Below are positions 48,412-56,379 of a DNA stretch of 64,000 nt, piece after piece. This stretch comes from Novosphingobium resinovorum (GTDB lineage: Bacteria; Pseudomonadota; Alphaproteobacteria; Sphingomonadales; Sphingomonadaceae). Position 1 is the stretch's first letter; each line of letters opens with the position of its first letter. A program made the translations under genes and the position numbers. The stretch covers positions 806,001-870,000 of the forward strand of contig NZ_CP017077.1 in the NCBI RefSeq assembly GCF_001742225.1. Direction: 5' to 3'. The notes under the pieces are model-generated. The model was not told the DNA's origin. It did no database searches and saw nothing but the letters and a program-made list of their open reading frames with translations.

Positions 48412-48651
48412 ATGCCCAGAATGACTGATCGTGAAAAGCTGGCCAAGCTCGAAGCCGACCAGCGTAGCCTGGCCAGCGAGGCCGAAGCGGTACGCAAGGC
48501 ACTACGACGACATTACGGTGAAATAGCCGGTGAGTTGGCTGTCGAGACGCTCTCCGAACGGGAGTTCAAGGACGTACTCACGCTCGCTATCCGGATCGGC
48601 GGGACCAAAGCTGTTACGGCTCTCAAGGCTGTGCCGGCGGCATCTCCGTGA
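48412..48651 (+). CDS. Small coiled-coil protein, mobilisation-accessory-like
   Basis: A 79-residue, highly charged helical protein (MTDREKLAKLEADQRSLASE, AVRKALRRHY), then LSEREFKDVLTLAIRIGG. It recalls the DUF6437/TraC-like small proteins encoded near plasmid relaxase genes in alphaproteobacteria, which help form the relaxosome. GAGG is well placed before ATG 48412. No relaxase gene is visible in this window, so the role is uncertain. Confidence 0.6.
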   Translation: MPRMTDREKLAKLEADQRSLASEAEAVRKALRRHYGEIAGELAVETLSEREFKDVLTLAIRIGGTKAVTALKAVPAASP

Positions 48652-48804
48652 CAGTGAGAATTCGCCGGAACGGCGTCCCTGCGACGAGCACGGCGATAGC
48701 CGCGCGCAGGAGGCCGGTGTGCCAACGGCACGCCGCATCGCTTTGCGACGGACGGGCCCCCGTGGGGTCCCGTCCCTGAGCAGAGCGATTCTTACCGGCA
48801 GACA

Positions 48805-48851
48805 AAAAGCGTCGATGCACGAAGGGTTCACCTCCGTACATCGACGCTTTT
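48805..48851. terminator. Bidirectional terminator between convergent genes
   Basis: AAAAGCGTCGATG (48805-48817) and CATCGACGCTTTT (48839-48851) form a perfect 13-bp stem whose outer bases are A-run and T-run, so it can terminate transcripts from both sides. It lies between the small coiled-coil gene and the DUF2493 gene. Confidence 0.8.
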
Positions 48852-48869
48852 GGGTCGTGCGCTCAGCGC

Positions 48870-49829
48870 TCAGCGGACCTGATCAGTGGCTTTCAGGAAG
48901 TAAGCCGGAATGCCGGCACTACGTACCAGCCGAGCGAGATGGGATTGCAGCCCGTTACCCTCGCAGACGAAAGCCTCAGCGGGGTTGAGCCGAACAAGTG
49001 CCTCATTGCGGGCGAACCCGGCCCTGCGCCCCAGCGAGCGCCAGCGCTCCAGCGTGAAGGCGACCACCTTGACCCCGGATCGCGCTGCCCAGGCCGCCGC
49101 TATGGCATCGCAGCCCTTTGTCTGGGCAGTGGTGGCAAGCACCATCTCGGGTATGCGGGTGCGGATCGCGTCGAGCCGTTCCCACACCTGCCGATGATCC
49201 GCCCACACCTGGCCTCCGGAGAAGATGACGACGGGGCCACTGGGAGCATGCGCCTCGTTCCGGCGGTTGCGGCGCGCGGCCAGGAAGTCGGATGCCGCGA
49301 TAACCGACGCTGTCCGCTTGCTTGAGGCAAGCGTTCCGCGCGGGCTCGACCACGGGCGTCCGGTCTCGACGCGGTAGACCTCGGCGGCATGGTCTCGCAT
49401 GCACGCGACCGCCTCGCGGGCCTCGTCGAGCCCTTGGCAGAGGGTCTGTGCATCCTCCAGCGTGGCGTTCGCGATCTCGCTGCCATCGTGCTCGCGGATC
49501 ATGTCGCGCAGTTCACGTGCCGCCTTGTCGCCCTCACCGTCGAGTTGTTCGGCCACCTTGTGGAAGCTGTGCACGATACCCCAAGTGAGCCGATCAGCGA
49601 CAGGCTGCAGACGCGTATCACGCAGGAGATCGAACAGCGTAGTGATCAGCATTTCGGTCGCCATCTGCGCTTCGAAGGCACCCGGCATATCGAGGTCCAT
49701 CGCCTCGTCGGTGCGCACGATCCGAACTTCGCCAATCCGCGGAGAGAACGCATCCTCGAAACGATCGGTGGGTTCGTTGGCATCGTCACCCGGAATCTGG
49801 AAGGAATAGTGCGTCGTTGCAATGGTCAT
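48870..49829 (-). CDS. DUF2493 (SLOG-type) domain protein, copy 1
   Basis: A 319-residue protein. The C-terminal third is a DUF2493 domain (PF10686), a Rossmann-like fold of the SLOG/DprA group: PVVIFSGGQVWADHRQVWER, then VLATTAQTKGCDAIAAAWAA, VKVVAFTLERW, and GFARNEALVRLNPAEAFVCE. SLOG folds bind nucleotide ligands. The N-terminal 180 residues are helical and unassigned. ATG 49829 follows AGGAGG. Its paralogue at 51900-52898 has the same two-part layout. Both are typical of plasmid and ICE accessory modules; function unknown. Confidence 0.83.
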   Translation of the reverse strand: MTIATTHYSFQIPGDDANEPTDRFEDAFSPRIGEVRIVRTDEAMDLDMPGAFEAQMATEMLITTLFDLLRDTRLQPVADRLTWGIVHSFHKVAEQLDGEGDKAARELRDMIREHDGSEIANATLEDAQTLCQGLDEAREAVACMRDHAAEVYRVETGRPWSSPRGTLASSKRTASVIAASDFLAARRNRRNEAHAPSGPVVIFSGGQVWADHRQVWERLDAIRTRIPEMVLATTAQTKGCDAIAAAWAARSGVKVVAFTLERWRSLGRRAGFARNEALVRLNPAEAFVCEGNGLQSHLARLVRSAGIPAYFLKATDQVR

Positions 49830-49928
49830 TTTGAACCTCCTTTTCTTGAAAGAGGTTCCCCCACCGGCGCGGGCTCCGAGCAGCGGGGTCAAGGATCGCG
49901 AAGCGACCGCGCCAGCGGCGATGGGGGT

Positions 49929-49996
49929 CACGATTTTGTCCGGCGGCCGCCGCGGTGCGTCGGGGATCTGCCGGTGATCCGCCGGGCAAAATGGTG
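49929..49996 (-). ncRNA. Candidate structured leader upstream of DUF2493 gene
   Basis: CACGATTTTGTCCGGCGG (49929-49946) pairs with CCGCCGGGCAAAATGGTG (49979-49996): 18-base arms with 16 Watson-Crick pairs. On the minus strand the order ATTTTGCC, loop, GACAAAATCG, ACCCCC, then ribosome-binding site is the same as in the leader at 4756-4855. The IS110 element begins at or within its outer arm. Confidence 0.55.
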
Positions 49997-51254
49997 TTGG
50001 GGTGGACGGCCCCCGAACATCATAATGAGGTCGTTAGATCACAGTAGGAGGCCGTCAGTGAGCAACATCGCGCGCATCGGAATGGACACTTCCAAGAGTA
50101 TCTTCGTACTGCATGGCGTCAGCGCCGACGATCAGGTCGTGTTGCGAAAAAAGCTCCGTCGCAACCAAGTTCTGGAATTCTTCAGCAAGCTCTCACCAAC
50201 GCAGATCGGCATTGAGGCGTGCGGGGCGTCGCATCATTGGTCTCGCAAGCTTGAGGAGCTTGGTCATGAGGTGCTTCTGATCGCACCTCAGCATGTGAAG
50301 CCCTATGTTCGCCGCAACAAAAATGATGCGGCTGACGCGGAGGCGATCTGCGAGACGATGAGCCGGCCTCGAACATGGTTTGTACCGGCAAAAACTGCGG
50401 ATCAGCAGGCCGGCCTAATGCTAGCTGGGACCCGCGATGCGCTCATTCGCAGGCGCACTCAGCTTAGCAATATGATCCGTTCCTATGCCGCAGAGTTCGG
50501 CTTGGTATCACCGCGCGGACTCGACAAAATTGAGCCATTGCTGGGGCGGATTGCAGCCGACGAAACGTTGCCAGACCTTGCGAAGGAAATGTTTGCCGAC
50601 TTGGGCGGCGACTACACACAACTCCAGGATCGACTTACGATCATCGAGAAGAGGCTGCAGCTCTGGCATCGCAGTCACGAGCAGAGCAGGCGTCTGGCTC
50701 AGATACCCGGTGTCGGCGTCGTCGGCGCTGCGCTGATGACGATGAAGGTTCCCGATCCCAAAGCTTTCCGCTCAGGGCGCCACTTCGCCGCTTGGCTGGG
50801 ACTTACACCAAAGGATCATTCAACCGCCGGGAAACAGCGGCTTGGAGTTATCACCCGAGCTGGCGATGAGGCCCTGCGGAGCGTTCTGGTCGTCGGAGCG
50901 ACCGCACTATTGCAGCAGGTTCGAAAGGGACGAAGCCTGCAATCGCGGTGGCTGGCTGAACTGCTGCGGCGCAAGCCGCCCAAGCTTGTGGCGGTGGCGC
51001 TGGCCAACAAGACTGCCCGCATAGCGTGGAAGCTCATGGTGAGCGGTGAGGTTTACGATCGGAACCGGGTTACCCCGCCGCAGGATGGCATAACAGGTGA
51101 ACTCGTAGCGGCGTAATCGAATTCTGGGCCGGAAAGGCGGCCCGACATCAGTTGCTTGCAAGAGAAGATAGCAGATGGCGTGATCGATCGATCTAAGACA
51201 CGAGCAACTCCGTGGGCCCCACTGGCCAAGACATCGAAGGTCGAAATGGTGTTA
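49988..51254 (+). mobile_element. IS110-family insertion sequence (approximate limits)
   Basis: A complete IS110 transposase gene is flanked by a direct repeat, AAATGGTGTTGGG-like at 49988-50000 and AAATGGTGTTAGG at 51244-51256, about 1256 bases apart, the size of a typical IS110 element. IS110 elements lack simple terminal repeats, so these limits are an estimate. The 127 bases after the transposase, or the 60 before it, would have to hold the bridge RNA. Confidence 0.6.
50058..51116 (+). CDS. IS110-family transposase
   Basis: A 352-residue DEDD-type recombinase. The N-terminal RuvC-like DEDD domain starts at ARIGMDTSKSIFVLHG, with IGIEACGASHHW and NKNDAADAEAICE supplying the remaining acidic residues. 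The C-terminal transposase_20 domain has LAQIPGVGVVGAALMTMKVP and FAAWLGLTPKDHSTAGKQRL, where the serine nucleophile (STAGKQ) lies. IS110 enzymes use a bridge RNA encoded in the element to pair donor and target DNA. The GTG at 50058 follows AGGAGG. Frame intact. Confidence 0.93.
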   Translation: MSNIARIGMDTSKSIFVLHGVSADDQVVLRKKLRRNQVLEFFSKLSPTQIGIEACGASHHWSRKLEELGHEVLLIAPQHVKPYVRRNKNDAADAEAICETMSRPRTWFVPAKTADQQAGLMLAGTRDALIRRRTQLSNMIRSYAAEFGLVSPRGLDKIEPLLGRIAADETLPDLAKEMFADLGGDYTQLQDRLTIIEKRLQLWHRSHEQSRRLAQIPGVGVVGAALMTMKVPDPKAFRSGRHFAAWLGLTPKDHSTAGKQRLGVITRAGDEALRSVLVVGATALLQQVRKGRSLQSRWLAELLRRKPPKLVAVALANKTARIAWKLMVSGEVYDRNRVTPPQDGITGELVAA

Positions 51255-51684
51255 GGAACTCGCGTCGCGGAACCCATCTTGGCAGCGGTCATATGCGGCC
51301 GCGACATCAGACCGGACATATGAGCGCAAGCGATCCGATTGGTCTTCTTCTCAGCTCTTGTAAGCAGGGGGCCGTCCACATATGGGGCCCCATCGTCCTT
51401 GAGGCCGCTGCGTTCCCGCGCCACACTTGGAGGACTTGATAGATAGAAGAAGAGCTGCCCTTGGCGGGGCTCGATGCCCCGGCAAGGGCATTGTCTCGGC
51501 AGGGCAATGGCTCACCGAAAGATTGGCTGGTCTAACGGCCCCATCAAGTGTCCCCATGCAGGGGCGCTCCCTCGCAGACAGGCAAGCTCACCGCCCAATT
51601 GGGGCTTGTCGTCTGAAGTACATCTGCCAGATACCGCTGAGCGTGCGACCACGCTTGTCGAAATCCGCACGCTCAGCGGCGCGT
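51117..51684. other. Non-coding region between IS110 and the DUF6117-like gene
   Basis: About 570 bases with no supportable gene. It contains the right IS110 repeat (51244), a GGCCCC-rich palindromic patch near 51380, a GCCCTTGGCGGGGC/GCCCCGGCAAGGGC inverted pair near 51455-51490, and the long hairpin at 51634-51679. Part of it may be the original upstream region of the DUF2493 gene before IS110 inserted. Confidence 0.4.
51634..51679 (-). terminator. Hairpin downstream of the DUF6117-like gene
   Basis: CCGCTGAGCGTGCG (51634-51647) and CGCACGCTCAGCGG (51666-51679) form a perfect 14-bp stem with an 18-base loop just past the stop at 51685. No T-run follows, so it may be a processing element or a factor-dependent terminator. 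Confidence 0.5.
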
Positions 51685-51900
51685 CTATGCCGGCGGGAGG
51701 TAGGCCTCGTAAGGGTTGCCGTCGTGGAGATGACCAAAGGGCGTCATGACATATTCGCCTGCGTCGTATCCCACAGCGCAGATGACATAGCGGGGTTCGC
51801 CTGTCACCGCATCGGTGCATTCCATCAACGCCAGATCACCATGCGATGCTGCGTCGAGCAGTGTCTGGAAATTCGCGGCATAGGCCTCCGGGATTGCCAT
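51685..51900 (-). CDS. DUF6117-like small protein
   Basis: A 71-residue acidic protein (MAIPEAYAANFQTLLDAASH, GDLALMECTDAVTGEPRYVI, then YVMTPFGHLHDGNPYEAYLP) that resembles the DUF6117 family of alphaproteobacterial plasmid-borne proteins. Its ATG overlaps the stop of the DUF2493 gene (TGATG), so the two are co-translated. Function unknown; part of the accessory operon DUF736-DUF2493-DUF6117. Confidence 0.75.
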   Translation of the reverse strand: MAIPEAYAANFQTLLDAASHGDLALMECTDAVTGEPRYVICAVGYDAGEYVMTPFGHLHDGNPYEAYLPPA

Positions 51901-52898
51901 CACACCCTCCCGCGCACGCGTTGGCGCAAAGCGACGGTATCCGCGGTCTGGTCCGTCTTGCGGAAGGCATGGATCGGTACCCCGGCTTGCCGAAGGGACT
52001 GGTAGAGGTTCGCCTGCACCCCCGAGCCTTCACACAACACGGCCTCGACCGGCCTCAGATCGACCAGCTTGCGATTGCGATCGAAGGCCTTCTTCATCCC
52101 CGAGCCGTAGAGGCGGAAGGCGACCAGCGGTACGTGCCGCCCTGCGCTGCCCGCCCAGCCTGCAGCGATCGCATCGGCCCCTGCGCGCTGTCCGGTGGTG
52201 ACCAGTGTCATGTTCGGGACCCGGGCATGGATCGCGTCGAGGCGCTCGAAGATCATTGCATGGTCGTGCCAGACAGACGGACCGGAGAAGATGACGACAG
52301 GCCCTTGCGGATTATGCCGTTCGCGCGCCGCCAGACTCCTCGCCCGCAGAAAGTCGAGCGCATCGACCTGACTGGCGATGTTCTTGGAGGCGCGACTGCC
52401 GCGTGAAGGCGACCAGGGCCATCCCGACAAGGCATGATAGGTCGCGGCGGCAAAGTCGCGCATCGTCTCGATCGCCTCGCGCTGCTCGGCGACCGAACGG
52501 CAGGCAAGCTGCTTGTCCTCCAGGCTGCGTGCGTAGACCTCGCTCATTTCAGGATTGCGCGCGAGCTCACCCAGGTCCTGCGCAAGAGCATCCTCCTGCC
52601 GCTCGAGCTTGCCGGCGGTGAAGTGGAAGGAATTCACGAGGCCCCATGCTATCTCGGGCGCGAAGGGTTCCAGGCGGGTATCGGTAAGAAGATCGAAGAT
52701 GCACGCGATGATCCCGCCGCAGTCCGCCTGGGCCGCGAGCGGATCGGGCATTTCAAGGTCGGTGGGCTCCTCGCCCGGCTGCATGATCGAGAGGTGTTCC
52801 GGGTCGCCGAACACTGCGCGAAACTCCGGGGTCGCGGTCATCTCGGCGTAGAGTTCCTTGAGATCGGCAAAGCGGTGAACGCTGCTTGAAGAGGTCAT
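51900..52898 (-). CDS. DUF2493 (SLOG-type) domain protein, copy 2
   Basis: A 332-residue paralogue of the protein at 48870. The helical N-terminal part ends near LSGWPWSPSRGSRASKN (compare TGRPWSSPRGTLASSKR in copy 1), and the DUF2493 domain follows: GPVVIFSGPSVWHDHAMIFE, TLVTTGQRAGADAIAAGWAG, VEAVLCEGSGVQANLYQSLR. The two copies share layout and many motifs but are clearly diverged, so this is an old duplication or two separate acquisitions. It lies between DUF736 and DUF6117-like genes in one leftward operon. Nucleotide binding is likely from the fold; role unknown. Confidence 0.83.
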   Translation of the reverse strand: MTSSSSVHRFADLKELYAEMTATPEFRAVFGDPEHLSIMQPGEEPTDLEMPDPLAAQADCGGIIACIFDLLTDTRLEPFAPEIAWGLVNSFHFTAGKLERQEDALAQDLGELARNPEMSEVYARSLEDKQLACRSVAEQREAIETMRDFAAATYHALSGWPWSPSRGSRASKNIASQVDALDFLRARSLAARERHNPQGPVVIFSGPSVWHDHAMIFERLDAIHARVPNMTLVTTGQRAGADAIAAGWAGSAGRHVPLVAFRLYGSGMKKAFDRNRKLVDLRPVEAVLCEGSGVQANLYQSLRQAGVPIHAFRKTDQTADTVALRQRVRGRV

Positions 52899-52966
52899 GG
52901 CAATCGCTCCTGAAGGAAGGAGGGAATGGCCGGAGGAGTTGCGCCTCCCCCGGCCGGCTCGGCACG

Positions 52967-53428
52967 TCAGAAGGCGATTTCGTCGTCGAATCCTGCCCCG
53001 GCACCCACCAGGTCACCGCCCGGTGCAGCCGTACTCTCGCCAAAGCCAACGTCGCCGCCGCCATCGCGCCTCTGGCCGCCACGGATGACCGGTGCGAAGA
53101 CGTCGCGCGGCTGCTGGCGCCGCCAGGCGACGCGGAAGCCATCCTCCTCGTTTCCGAACAGCGCGATCGAGAGCGGTTCGGAAAGGCTGGGATCATCGAT
53201 CGAGCCCTGCAGGAAGGCTTCGCCCGTGGAGTTGCGCGCGACGGCTTCCCAGAGCGCGCCGACCTGGACCCAGCGATTGCCGACATTGAGTGCGAGGATT
53301 TCGAAAAGCGGCGCACGCTCGTGCTCGCTCTCGACCGGGCGGAGCCCAAGTTGGGGAAGATCGATCGTACGCGTAGCGATCCAGCCAAGGGTACGACCGT
53401 TGACGACCTTGAATTCACCGATGTTCAT
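52967..53428 (-). CDS. DUF736 family protein, longer form
   Basis: A 153-residue DUF736 protein. The family core (MNIGEFKVVNGRTLGWIATR, then EILALNVGNRWVQVGALWEA, LSIALFGNEEDGFRVAW) is complete, followed by an extra glycine-rich acidic tail of about 40 residues (RRDGGGDVGFG, GAGAGFDDEIAF). That tail resembles the flexible C-terminus of single-stranded DNA-binding proteins, which is a hint only. ATG 53428 is the head of the operon with DUF2493 copy 2 and the DUF6117-like gene. Confidence 0.82.
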   Translation of the reverse strand: MNIGEFKVVNGRTLGWIATRTIDLPQLGLRPVESEHERAPLFEILALNVGNRWVQVGALWEAVARNSTGEAFLQGSIDDPSLSEPLSIALFGNEEDGFRVAWRRQQPRDVFAPVIRGGQRRDGGGDVGFGESTAAPGGDLVGAGAGFDDEIAF

Positions 53429-53601
53429 GAGACTTACCTTTCGACGTTGCGCCGCTCGGACCCTTCCGAAACGACACCCCTCAAAATCCGTCTCTTCTCT
53501 GGAACTCGACCTCTCCCACCTCGCTGGGACCTGCGTGCAGGGCGCCACCGCGCGCCCAGACCCAGCTGGGCGGACCGTTAGAGTTGCGCTATTATCGGTA
53601 C

Positions 53602-53793
53602 ATGGACGCAGACACGATCAGGACCATTGCTGGCCTCGCGTTACAACGCTCCGTTCGCTGCGAGTCTGCGGCCAGCAGCGATGGTCTCAGCCGCCTCGGG
53701 GCCAGCCGTGCCCTCGTCCAGTTCGCCCGGGACCTGAACGCTACAGCCAATGAGCTTGAGCGCGAAGCCAGGAAGCGCAAGCGGCCTAGGTAG
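53602..53793 (+). CDS. Small hypothetical protein
   Basis: A 63-residue basic helical protein (MDADTIRTIAGLALQRSVRC, LVQFARDLNATANELEREAR) ending in KRKRPR. It may bind nucleic acid. It diverges from the DUF736 operon. The helix periodicity and codon use look protein-like, but there is no recognised family and only a weak ribosome-binding site. Confidence 0.45.
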   Translation: MDADTIRTIAGLALQRSVRCESAASSDGLSRLGASRALVQFARDLNATANELEREARKRKRPR

Positions 53794-53886
53794 GTGGAAC
53801 GCCGGTAAGCCATTAGGGTGTTGTTGCCCTTGCGCAGGCTGGCTCTAGTGCTCCGCCATCCGGCGCAGGTTTAATTGATATTTCCT

Positions 53887-54309
53887 CTAGTGCTGGCCGT
53901 AGGACCAGGGATCGATTAACGGTACGCCGGTTGCCTTGAAGTCGGCTTCGTTGCGCGTGACCACGATCATGCCGTGCACAAGCGCTGTAGCGGCAATAAG
54001 AGCATCGCGCTCTGATTTGGGATCAGGAACATGCAGGCGCGCGCAGCGGCGGGCAACAGCAAGATCAATGGGCAGAATCCGATCTTCGAAGCGGACCAGA
54101 ATGTCGTTGGTCAGCCAGTCCCGATAGAGGTCGGCCTGCACTTTGTCTTTCCGCTCCTTCATCAAAATCCCCTGCTCGATCTCCAGGACCGTGATGACGG
54201 AAAGATAAAAATCCTCGGCGTCCACTGAGGCAGCCCAATCAAGTATCTGTGGAGGGGCCTTGTCGATGCGGCGGAAAATCGAAACGACATTCGTGTCGAG
54301 TAGATGCAT
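53887..54309 (-). CDS. vapC: VapC-type PIN-domain toxin
   Basis: A 140-residue PIN ribonuclease, FitB/VapC subgroup. The acidic active-site residues are Asp5 (LLDTNVVSIF), Glu near 43 (SVITVLEIEQGI), Asp near 97 (SERDALIAATALVHG) and Asp near 117 (TRNEADFKATG). It probably cuts specific tRNA or rRNA sites when free of antitoxin. Its ATG overlaps the antitoxin stop by one base (TGATG), the usual coupled arrangement. Confidence 0.92.
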   Translation of the reverse strand: MHLLDTNVVSIFRRIDKAPPQILDWAASVDAEDFYLSVITVLEIEQGILMKERKDKVQADLYRDWLTNDILVRFEDRILPIDLAVARRCARLHVPDPKSERDALIAATALVHGMIVVTRNEADFKATGVPLIDPWSYGQH

Positions 54310-54572
54310 CAGTCCAGTTCCACTTGCTTCGTAATTCCACCGAACTTTTGAAACTCGAAATCATCATCCAACGCCGCAGGATGGCTGGGTGTAAGGGATT
54401 CGAGCAAGCTCATCTTTTTCCCGCCACGTAGCTTACGATACTCATCGATCGACATGAGGACATGAGCCGGCTTGCCGCGGTCGGTGATAATGACAGGGCC
54501 ATTGATCGTTGCCTTTTTGGCACGACCGACGTCCTGATTGAAGTCGCGAGCTGAAAGCGTGGTGATCGTCAT
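54309..54572 (-). CDS. vapB: Phd/YefM-type antitoxin
   Basis: An 87-residue antitoxin. The N-terminal Phd/YefM DNA-binding domain is clear (TTLSARDFNQDVGRAKKATI, GPVIITDRGKPAHVLMSIDE, YRKLRG), and the C-terminal tail (DDDFEFQKFGGITKQ) would wrap around the toxin. It should neutralise the PIN toxin and repress the operon. ATG 54572 is preceded by AGGAGAG. The vapB symbol is by position; by family it is a Phd-type antitoxin. Confidence 0.9.
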   Translation of the reverse strand: MTITTLSARDFNQDVGRAKKATINGPVIITDRGKPAHVLMSIDEYRKLRGGKKMSLLESLTPSHPAALDDDFEFQKFGGITKQVELD

Positions 54573-54821
54573 GCTGAAACTCTCCTTTGTTCCTACATTG
54601 CCACATCGGCACTCCCCCAGCAAGGCTGCGTGTTGCTACGTTGCTACAAATGGCTATGCCAAAATTCATACAGATGCGTTTGAAAGGATGCGTGCATTCC
54701 ACAGACGCGGCGCGAAGGGCGGGCAAGTTGATCCAGCGACCTTATTCGCCGGTAACCATTGTGTCGGCCTTTTGTTCTTGATATGTTCAGAAAAGCTCTC
54801 CTAACAGACAAAAGCAGAACG

Positions 54822-55217
54822 ATGCATACTTGGCTCGGCTCCTACAACTATGAACTCCCCCTTCTCGACCTCATCAATGGTTCCGCGTCCGATGATGTGT
54901 CGATCGAACTGGCGGCTCGCTCACTGGGCTGCGGACTCGACAGCGGGTACTACGACGCGCAGGCTCTCGCCGACTGTCTTTCGCAGCTCTGGTCCGAGAT
55001 CGAGGACGGTATATGGGATGATGGCAGCGAGGCACGGATCGAACTCGCCGGCGTCATAGGTGGCGGGGGCGACTATGTCAGGGGGCTCTACGATACCGTG
55101 CGCCACCTCGATGCGGAAAGCGCCGCCAACTACCTGGCCGCCCACGTGCGTGTGATGATGGCTCGTGCAGATATGGCCAGACTCGCGCGCGAGACGATGG
55201 CCGCCGCCGCCATTTGA
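54822..55217 (+). CDS. Hypothetical protein
   Basis: A 131-residue acidic, mostly helical protein (MHTWLGSYNYELPLLDLING, LADCLSQLWSEIEDGIWDDG, then NYLAAHVRVMMARADMARLA). An in-frame ATG at 54783 would add 13 residues. No signal or membrane segment and no named domain. It precedes the HD-domain gene by about 60 bases in the same direction. Soluble, function unknown. Confidence 0.6.
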   Translation: MHTWLGSYNYELPLLDLINGSASDDVSIELAARSLGCGLDSGYYDAQALADCLSQLWSEIEDGIWDDGSEARIELAGVIGGGGDYVRGLYDTVRHLDAESAANYLAAHVRVMMARADMARLARETMAAAAI

Positions 55218-55277
55218 ATTCGTCGTGGCTGCGTGAATAACGCTCGACATAGATGCCTGCCTCACCGAATGTTGCGT

Positions 55278-55835
55278 ATGACAGATGTCCGATCCGATCT
55301 GGTGACAAGAGCGCTGGCCTTTGCCACGCGAGCCCATGGCGCCATCGACCATCGGCGCAAATACACCCATAAACCCTACATCGAGCATCCCATCGAGGTG
55401 ATGCAGATCGTGCAAGGTGTTTCGCATACGGACGAGATGTTGGCGGCCGCCCTGCTTCATGACACCATCGAGGACACGGCAGTAACCCGCGGAGATATAG
55501 AAGAGCAATTCGGGGCATCCGTCGCAGCTTTGGTGATGGAATTGACCGACCAATGCCACGAAGGAAACCGGGCGACACGCAAGGCAGCCGAGGCGGAGCG
55601 GCTCGCAACAATCTCTTCCGCAGCCCAGACGGTCAAATTGGCGGACCTTATCAGCAATACCCGCTCGATCGTTTCGAACGATCCGGTTTTTGCAGAAGTG
55701 TACCTGAGGGAGAAGGCGCTCATCCTGAGCAAGATGCGGATGGGCGATCCCGAGTTATATGCGAAGGCGTGCGAACTCGTAAACAGCGCATCAAACGTGA
55801 TCGGGCTTGATGCGAACGGCTGTACGCCTACCTAA
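55278..55835 (+). CDS. HD-domain protein, small alarmone hydrolase-like
   Basis: A protein of about 185 residues of the RelA/SpoT HD superfamily, the size of stand-alone (p)ppGpp hydrolases. Metal and substrate residues are visible: YTHKPYIEHPIEVMQIV (His), LLHDTIEDT (the HD pair) and AQTVKLADLISNTRSI (Asp), with AALVMELTDQ between. There is no synthetase, TGS or ACT domain. Such enzymes remove ppGpp or related nucleotides and can act as antitoxins to toxic alarmone synthetases; no synthetase gene is seen here. An ATG at 55269 is an equally possible start. Confidence 0.82.
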   Translation: MTDVRSDLVTRALAFATRAHGAIDHRRKYTHKPYIEHPIEVMQIVQGVSHTDEMLAAALLHDTIEDTAVTRGDIEEQFGASVAALVMELTDQCHEGNRATRKAAEAERLATISSAAQTVKLADLISNTRSIVSNDPVFAEVYLREKALILSKMRMGDPELYAKACELVNSASNVIGLDANGCTPT

Positions 55836-56146
55836 CCCAGACCACTGCGAACTATAAAATCCTTCGCAGCACGTTGGGCTGGTCCGTCGATCATGCCCAG
55901 TGTCTTGAGGCGGTCAGTTTCAAGGATCGATCCAAGGTCAGCGGGAAGCTCCGCATGGTCTGTTGCGAAGCGGATAGCTTCAGCTGCGGAGGATATCTCG
56001 CCCGGGTAAGTGCCTAGCCATAGCAGGACAGCGTCGTCAGCATCCCCGGTTTGCTTAACCTGGACGAAGAAGGTGCCAAGGGGCCGATCCCAACCGATAG
56101 AAACGCTGACGCCATCCAGGCGACCAGAGAAGTCGTAGCGGCTCAT
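55832..56146 (-). CDS. Hypothetical accessory protein
   Basis: A 104-residue protein (MSRYDFSGRLDGVSVSIGWD, GTFFVQVKQTGDADDAVLLW, LGTYPGEISSAAEAIRFA). The beta-rich first half and helical second half recur in small plasmid- and ICE-borne proteins of alphaproteobacteria, but I cannot name the family. ATG 56146 is chosen because the recognisable sequence starts there. Its stop overlaps the HD-domain stop region on the other strand by four bases. Confidence 0.65.
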   Translation of the reverse strand: MSRYDFSGRLDGVSVSIGWDRPLGTFFVQVKQTGDADDAVLLWLGTYPGEISSAAEAIRFATDHAELPADLGSILETDRLKTLGMIDGPAQRAAKDFIVRSGLG

Positions 56147-56229
56147 CGCTGTGCTTCCTTGACCTATGGGTAAGAGACTACAGGCTCGGTCTGCCACGAG
56201 ATCCGCTGGCCTAATAGACACAGACGTTC

Positions 56230-56379
56230 TCAATTCGAGAGGATGTGAGGGGTGCCAGCGATCTTCGACGTGGCGATTTTTACGGCGCGGATCAAGGCTT
56301 GATCAGCCATCGCTGGGATGCCGGGCTCCTGCTTGGTCGCGCTAAGGACGTAACGAGCATCAAGATTATAATCAGCCAC
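56230..56379 (-). CDS. Very short PIN-like frame behind an AbrB antitoxin, likely decayed toxin
   Basis: A GTG at 56379 overlaps the antitoxin stop and opens a 49-residue frame starting VADYNLDARYVLSATKQEPG, which resembles the first strand and helix of VapC toxins (DYVLDASALL...EPG). The rest (ADQALIRAVKIATSKIAG) does not continue the PIN fold, and the key second Asp region is missing. Probably a truncated toxin gene. Confidence 0.4.
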   Translation of the reverse strand: MADYNLDARYVLSATKQEPGIPAMADQALIRAVKIATSKIAGTPHILSN

